From assembly GCA_020809705.1 (NCBI GenBank), contig CP085830.1, positions 2,108,001 to 2,172,000 on the forward strand: a DNA stretch of 64,000 bases, given 5' to 3'. A program made the position numbers and the translations under genes. The notes under the pieces are model-generated. The model was given only the letters and a program-made list of their open reading frames with translations. It did not search any database and was not told where the DNA came from. How positions within the stretch are numbered: the first letter of the stretch is position 1; the number at the start of each line of letters is the position of its first letter. Positions 59,409 to 64,000 of the stretch are shown here, piece by piece. This DNA is from Calonectria ilicicola. Taxonomy: Eukaryota > Ascomycota > Sordariomycetes > Hypocreales > Nectriaceae.

Positions 59409-61227
59409 CTACATCAAGGACGACATAAGGGAGCTTTGGGCATAAGCCTGTCACCATAGTTAGCTTTTGACGTATCAAACTTTCCCAGGAGTTAGGTATT
59501 TGGCTCACCATTGGGCGGATATCTGGGTGCGGCACGGCATCGAATTGCTCGTACTTGAGCTTGTAATCAGGACCGATGTTGATGTAGGCGCCCCTGTTCT
59601 CTGTCGAGTCACAGTATCTAGGAGCAGAGAAGACTATACAAATCCGTTAGTGGCAGAGAAAAACAAATATGGGAGGTCCCAAGAATAGCGTACCAGTGAT
59701 ACATCGACCGTCGTGCTGAACTTCGTAGCCGTCCATACGAACTTCGTGACTTCGGATGACAGCCTCGAGGCCGTTCTTCTCGCAGAACTTCTTGGTAATA
59801 TCGGGTCCGAACTGCATACCCACACCTCGCTTGCTGGGTCCGCGGCCGGGCTCCTCTTGAGGGTCGGTCCAGAGCATTTCCATCATCAAACCAGCTTGGC
59901 CGGGCTGTCGCTGGTTGTGTCGGTTCAGTTTTCGGATGTCATCCAAAGTGACACTGTCGTCGGAGAAGAGACCTCCGTGTAGCACCAGATACTTGCTGCC
60001 AATGAGCGTAGCCAAAGGCAGGGCTGAGAAACTTTCTGAGAATAGCTTGAAAACTCTGCATTTTGTTTCTTGGTTAGCATCAGCGCCAGGGAATCGGATG
60101 AAGGTTTGTCTTGCCTGTCATTGTACTTGGCCTTGCATTCGCCCTCAAAACCATAGACGCGGTTCATATCATCTGTCTCATGGTTTCCACGGTTCAGGAA
60201 GAAATTCTTTGGTCGTAGCCATTTGTAGGCGTAGAGGAGGAGGGCGATTTCGGTGGACCAGGAGCCTCGATCAACGAAGTCACCGTTGAACAAGTACCAG
60301 TGCTTATCATTAGGAGTACCGTTACGACGGAACAACTCCATGAGATCAAAGTATTGTCCTAGTGAAACCAATGAGTGTTTTGAACGCCATTGTTAGTGTA
60401 GCGAGCGCTGGCTTACCATGAGTATCACCGCAGACGGTCAATTGGACGTCACTAGGAATCTCAACCTCGACCATGGTTGGTTCATCGTAGACAATCTTCT
60501 TCACCTCAATGACAATCTGGTACACATATTTGCGGTGGATCTTCTTGCCAGTCTTGAAACGTTCAATCATGTCGTCAATAAATTCCTGGGTCATGCCGCC
60601 TTCTAATCGAACGCCGTCATATCCGGGTTCGACCACCATGGAGTCCAAATCAAGACCCTCGGCCGCAGAAGGCTCATCCCCAACCTCGATGGCCGCGAAA
60701 AAGGCCAACTGACGCACGATTTTCTTACATTCTTCCAGCTTAAGTCGTGCATCTTTGTTACCAGGATCGAGCTTGACGCATTCCTTGAAGTCCTCAAGGG
60801 CATCCTTGGGCCGCAAGATGGCTGTTTTTGCCAAGCCACGTCGGTAGAAGGCCTATTCCACATAACAATTCACTTTAGCCCTGGTCTAGGATCGGAGGAA
60901 TGTAAGGAGGTGCTGCCCACCTTAACTAGTTTTGGGTTGAGTTCGAGGGCAGTGGTCGTATCAGCAATGGCATAGCCGTACGCTTCGGACTTGATGTGTG
61001 CCTACTGGTCCCAAAAGACGATCCGGTTAGCAATTCTAAATCATGTAGGCTACAGTGAACAATATCGCTGAGAGGGGTTCGCGAACCTGGGCTCGGTTGG
61101 TGAAAAAAGTAGGCTCCTTGTTGTTCAGCTCGATAGCCTTGGAGTAGAAGTCAACGGCGGCAGGCCAGTCGCCCGAGGCGAATGCCTTGTTGCCTTTGTT
61201 TTTTAAATCTACAGCTTCCTGCGACAT
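59409..61227 (-). CDS. PPT1: serine/threonine protein phosphatase 5 (PP5/Ppt1)
   Basis: Exons 61227-61087, 61001-60921, 60852-60417, 60358-60115, 60055-59694, 59633-59509 and 59447-59409 give 475 residues, the normal size. Three TPR repeats (about 1-120, starting MSQEAVDLKNKGNKAFASGD) bind Hsp90. The PPP catalytic domain shows GDTHGQY (about 217), GDFVDRGSWS, LNRGNHETDDMN, WTDPQEEPGRGPSKRGVG, IRSHEVRMDGYE and VFSAPRYCD. The C-terminus HPDIRPM/AYAQSSLMSSLM is completed by a 13-codon last exon and forms the autoinhibitory helix. Exon 4 ends with GC rather than GT (GACAG/GCAAGA), so intron 4 is a GC-AG intron; the join gives YNDRVFKLFSE. PP5 dephosphorylates Hsp90 co-chaperones and clients. Confidence 0.95.
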
Positions 61228-62167
61228 GGCGGAGAGGAGGATTTTGGGAAGAAACGGAACGGACTGTGAGGAGGGGCGAACGTGGGGAAGCTTAGGATGA
61301 CAGGTCGGGGTGGAACTCGGCCTCCGAGATGTTGGAGAGAATGCGCCGAGCGCAGCAACGGGCGCCTACTTGTTCAGATGTGATATAATAGCGTCGGGAT
61401 GGGAAGCAGGTTCGCGGGAGAAGAATTCGGGCGACCAAGGGAGGCACGTAGAAGGTGGGCGAGGCTGCCGAGGAGGGGACGTGGTTCACGGCGAGAGGCA
61501 AATGGCTGCAAAAGTGCACACAAGTTTTGGTGGAGCAGAATGCGGGACGGAGGAAGCTTCCAGGACCGGCCGGCGTCATTGACTGGCGCGGTGTGCCCTA
61601 CGACAGAACTGGACACCGGGGGACGTTCAGTGGCTGGCCCAGCACGCTATCCGACTCTGCAAGCCCTATGTTTCTGCCCAAACCAGTAATCTTGAACGTG
61701 CGCCGCCCCCAAACGCCCGCCGAACACCGCTGTAGAGCACGCAGGCTGGCCGAAGTCGCCTCCACCTCTACCACTCCACCCACGACCCCTACCCTCCCCA
61801 GCAGCGGCAAACCAGCAGCAGCAAACCAGCAGTCCATCGCCGCCACAGCCACATCGGATAGTTGCATATGCACGTGTGCGTCCACGTTGGACATCACTGT
61901 TCATCCAGGCGCCACCCAGGCACCACTTCGACCACTTGCTTCGGCCCCACCAATCATCCCGGCCCTCGTCATTGCCGCTGACTTTCTTTCAACGTCGCAT
62001 TAGGCTGCTCATCACCACGCCCACAAGCGCCGAGGGCCTCTTGGACATTACACGCGCACAGTTCTGTACAAGTCCACGCTTAAACACGTAGCTCTTGGAC
62101 TATCTGTCTGTCATTCCGTCTCGACCACACGTTGGTTTGGGTTGGACGTGCCGACTCGACAGCAAAG
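61228..62167. promoter_or_regulatory. divergent promoter between PP5 and ESS2
   Basis: 940 bases between two divergent genes. It holds GC-rich and CCACC-rich sequence (61740-61850). An open plus-strand frame at 61455-62003 has no motif and is not proposed as a gene. Confidence 0.5.
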
Positions 62168-63520
62168 ATGGATCCGTCACAGCCAAGCACCTCGAATGCG
62201 CTGGTTCGCAAGAGGGTCGATACAGACTTGATGCCACCACCCCCACCAGCCAAGAAAATCAAACGCCCCAAGGAAGTTCTAGATGAGGATACATATACAG
62301 ATACCCTCTCTCACATCATCGCCCGCGACTTCTTCCCTGGCTTGTTAGAAACAGAAACACAGCAAGAGTACCTTGATGCCCTTGATTCAAAAGATGCCGC
62401 CTGGATCTCAAGTGCTGGTCGAAGGTTGCAGCAAGTCATGACCCCAGGGCGCCGGGCGCCTTCTCAGACACCCTCAAGATCTTTTATTAATGGCGACAAG
62501 ACACCATCGGCCTATGGCGCAGACACGCCGGCCTCCTTCACATCCGCTACCCCAGCACAGCGGCCGCGTCTCGACGCAAATATGAGTTTAACCAATTTCC
62601 AGCAGACATATACCAGCGAGGATAATGAAAGCTTTTATAAACTTGTTGACAAGCAAAACCAGAAAAAGGCTGAAAAGTACGGATGGCTCTGGCGTGGCAA
62701 CAAACTTCCCTCCAAACAAATGATCAAGCAAAAGGAAATTGAAGACAAGTTAAAACAGAAACGAAGTCTTGTGGATGACGGCCACAAGCGTGACCGGCTA
62801 GCAATCAAGGACAAGGATGACCGCCCAGCACGGCCAGACACTTGGGATGCCAAGCCCAGGAACAACCTCATGTTTGAGCCGGAGGGTGTCGAAGATGGGG
62901 TAGTCACAGTTTCCCAGAAGGCTGAGGATGCTTCAAAAATGGCTCCTAAATCAATTGCATACGAAAACACCAGAATGCCCCAGCCTCACATACCAGCAAG
63001 GCCGCCATCTCCGACAATGTCTGCGGTGCGTGACGCGATTGCAGGCAGGCCTCGACGTGAGGACCAGAGTTCCAGCGTTGCAGGAGGTGGAGAGACACCA
63101 AGAATCAATGGATATGCTTTTGTTGATGATGAGGATGACGAACCCGAACCAGCTGCCCCCATCCCAATTATCAACCTTGGGCCTGGTGACGCTTCCACCA
63201 ATCCTTTCAAATTACAAGAACAACGAAAACGAGAAAGCTTACATGAGCGTATGGTGGACAAAATAGCCAAGTCAAAGAAGGAATCGACGAGGAATGGCCT
63301 GACGGGCAAGGTCGACAAAACACCAGTGCCGAAATTCCCAAGTAGTCCACGAGTCTCGGGAGGGTTAACTCCTGCGGCCCAAAGACTCTGGAGCAAAATC
63401 GGCACCCCTGGAAAAGGATCACCAGAAAATTCGTTTGGGCAATCGACTCCTATGAAACCCAGAGGCTCGCTTTTGAGATCTGTAAGTAGAGCGAGCTCAA
63501 CCGCAGGATCAAAACGATAA
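62168..63520 (+). CDS. ESS2: Ess2/DGCR14 (Es2) nuclear protein
   Basis: Single exon, 450 residues. Family signatures: PKEVLDEDTYTDTLSHIIAR and DFFPGLLETETQQEYLDALD near the N-terminus; TPARRP-like repeats with several TP and SP sites; the central block SLTNFQQTYTSEDNESFYKL and KAEKYGWLWRGNKLPSKQMI; then DTWDAKPRNNLMFEPEG; and the C-terminal VPKFPSSPRVSGGLTPAAQR. Ess2 is a component of the C-type spliceosome and influences splice-site choice. The many Ser/Thr-Pro motifs suggest regulation by proline-directed kinases. I chose the ATG of MDPSQPSTS; an in-frame codon 12 positions upstream lacks conserved sequence. It lies divergently from PP5. Confidence 0.95.
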   Translation: MDPSQPSTSNALVRKRVDTDLMPPPPPAKKIKRPKEVLDEDTYTDTLSHIIARDFFPGLLETETQQEYLDALDSKDAAWISSAGRRLQQVMTPGRRAPSQTPSRSFINGDKTPSAYGADTPASFTSATPAQRPRLDANMSLTNFQQTYTSEDNESFYKLVDKQNQKKAEKYGWLWRGNKLPSKQMIKQKEIEDKLKQKRSLVDDGHKRDRLAIKDKDDRPARPDTWDAKPRNNLMFEPEGVEDGVVTVSQKAEDASKMAPKSIAYENTRMPQPHIPARPPSPTMSAVRDAIAGRPRREDQSSSVAGGGETPRINGYAFVDDEDDEPEPAAPIPIINLGPGDASTNPFKLQEQRKRESLHERMVDKIAKSKKESTRNGLTGKVDKTPVPKFPSSPRVSGGLTPAAQRLWSKIGTPGKGSPENSFGQSTPMKPRGSLLRSVSRASSTAGSKR

Positions 63521-64000
63521 AGCGGGAATTATATCTGTACGAATCATAGACCAATTTAAGGAATAATGTTATAATTTAGATAGAATGTAAGTTTCAACCC
63601 AGGTGGGTTTGGCAGGTTCAATCTCCTAGGTTACATACTACCACCAACAAGAATAATATAGGACCAAATACCTTGCAATACGTGAACAGCTTGTGACGAA
63701 GTATATGCGCCTAGATAGATACAGATGAATGAGCCAACCGGAACAAGAAACTCGGAGAGTAGAAATTTCACCCTCTAATTTTTCATTTGAGTACTTTTTG
63801 ACCTTGGTATAATTTATCATTTAGTTTCATTGTGATAGATAGGTGCAGGGTACGCGACTAAGCAAATCAGCATTACAGAGATGGTTCAAGCCAGAGAGGA
63901 GGAAGTCATAGTTTGTGATGCTATTCAAAAATTTTAATTTTTACATGTATGGTCATCGTCACCACTCTTCCAACATGGAAGGATTTGTTTTTAGACACTA
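63521..64000. other. 3' flank at window edge, no gene seen
   Basis: AT-rich sequence after ESS2. Short frames only; a gene starting beyond the window cannot be excluded. Confidence 0.5.

Overview
This window is nuclear DNA of a filamentous ascomycete. Coding regions are cut by many short introns of about 50-140 bases, most with GT..AG ends and a CTAAC- or CTGAC-like branch site just before the acceptor. The proteins are fungal types: a PDR-type ABC transporter, MED5, mS41, a fungal TRAP-alpha/IRC22 protein, and an Irc20-like SNF2/RING protein. Protein style and intron structure suggest a Sordariomycete, perhaps Hypocreales; that placement is inference, because no marker gene is present. I found no rRNA, tRNA, CRISPR array or intact transposon.

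Layout. 0.3-3.5 kb: a small mitochondrial-type membrane protein, the ER protein Ysy6/RAMP4 and a basic nuclear SMAP-domain protein. 3.5-14.9 kb: gene-poor, holding only an unusual bZIP-like gene at 6.0-6.9 kb. 14.9-22.1 kb: mS41, an Irc20/SHPRH-like SNF2-RING protein and TRAP-alpha. 22.1-27.6 kb: an AT-rich stretch with a six-exon NAD(P)-binding epimerase-like gene, a short telomere-like repeat and a fumarylacetoacetase-type gene. 27.6-35.4 kb: an S15-type hydrolase with a mitochondrial presequence, a small unknown protein, an ALDH3-like protein that has lost its catalytic residues, and a GC-rich LigB-type dioxygenase. 35.9-48.0 kb: Mediator subunit 5, an AIF-like oxidoreductase and a seven-exon PDR transporter. 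48.0-54.0 kb: a second gene-poor block with a long perfect hairpin and a possible gene relic. 54.0-63.5 kb: a small unknown protein, then a dense run of RNA and transcription genes (YJU2, KIN17, SPT4, POP8, PP5, ESS2).

Together, the right-hand 9 kb is a housekeeping cluster in which three of six genes (YJU2, KIN17, ESS2) belong to families linked to the late spliceosome, with SPT4 in elongation and POP8 in RNase P/MRP. Two separate genes act at the ER translocon (Ysy6 and TRAP-alpha). The middle of the window holds metabolic and accessory genes in more varied base composition. Several genes look broken in simple translation but become intact once introns are placed; exon coordinates are given for each.
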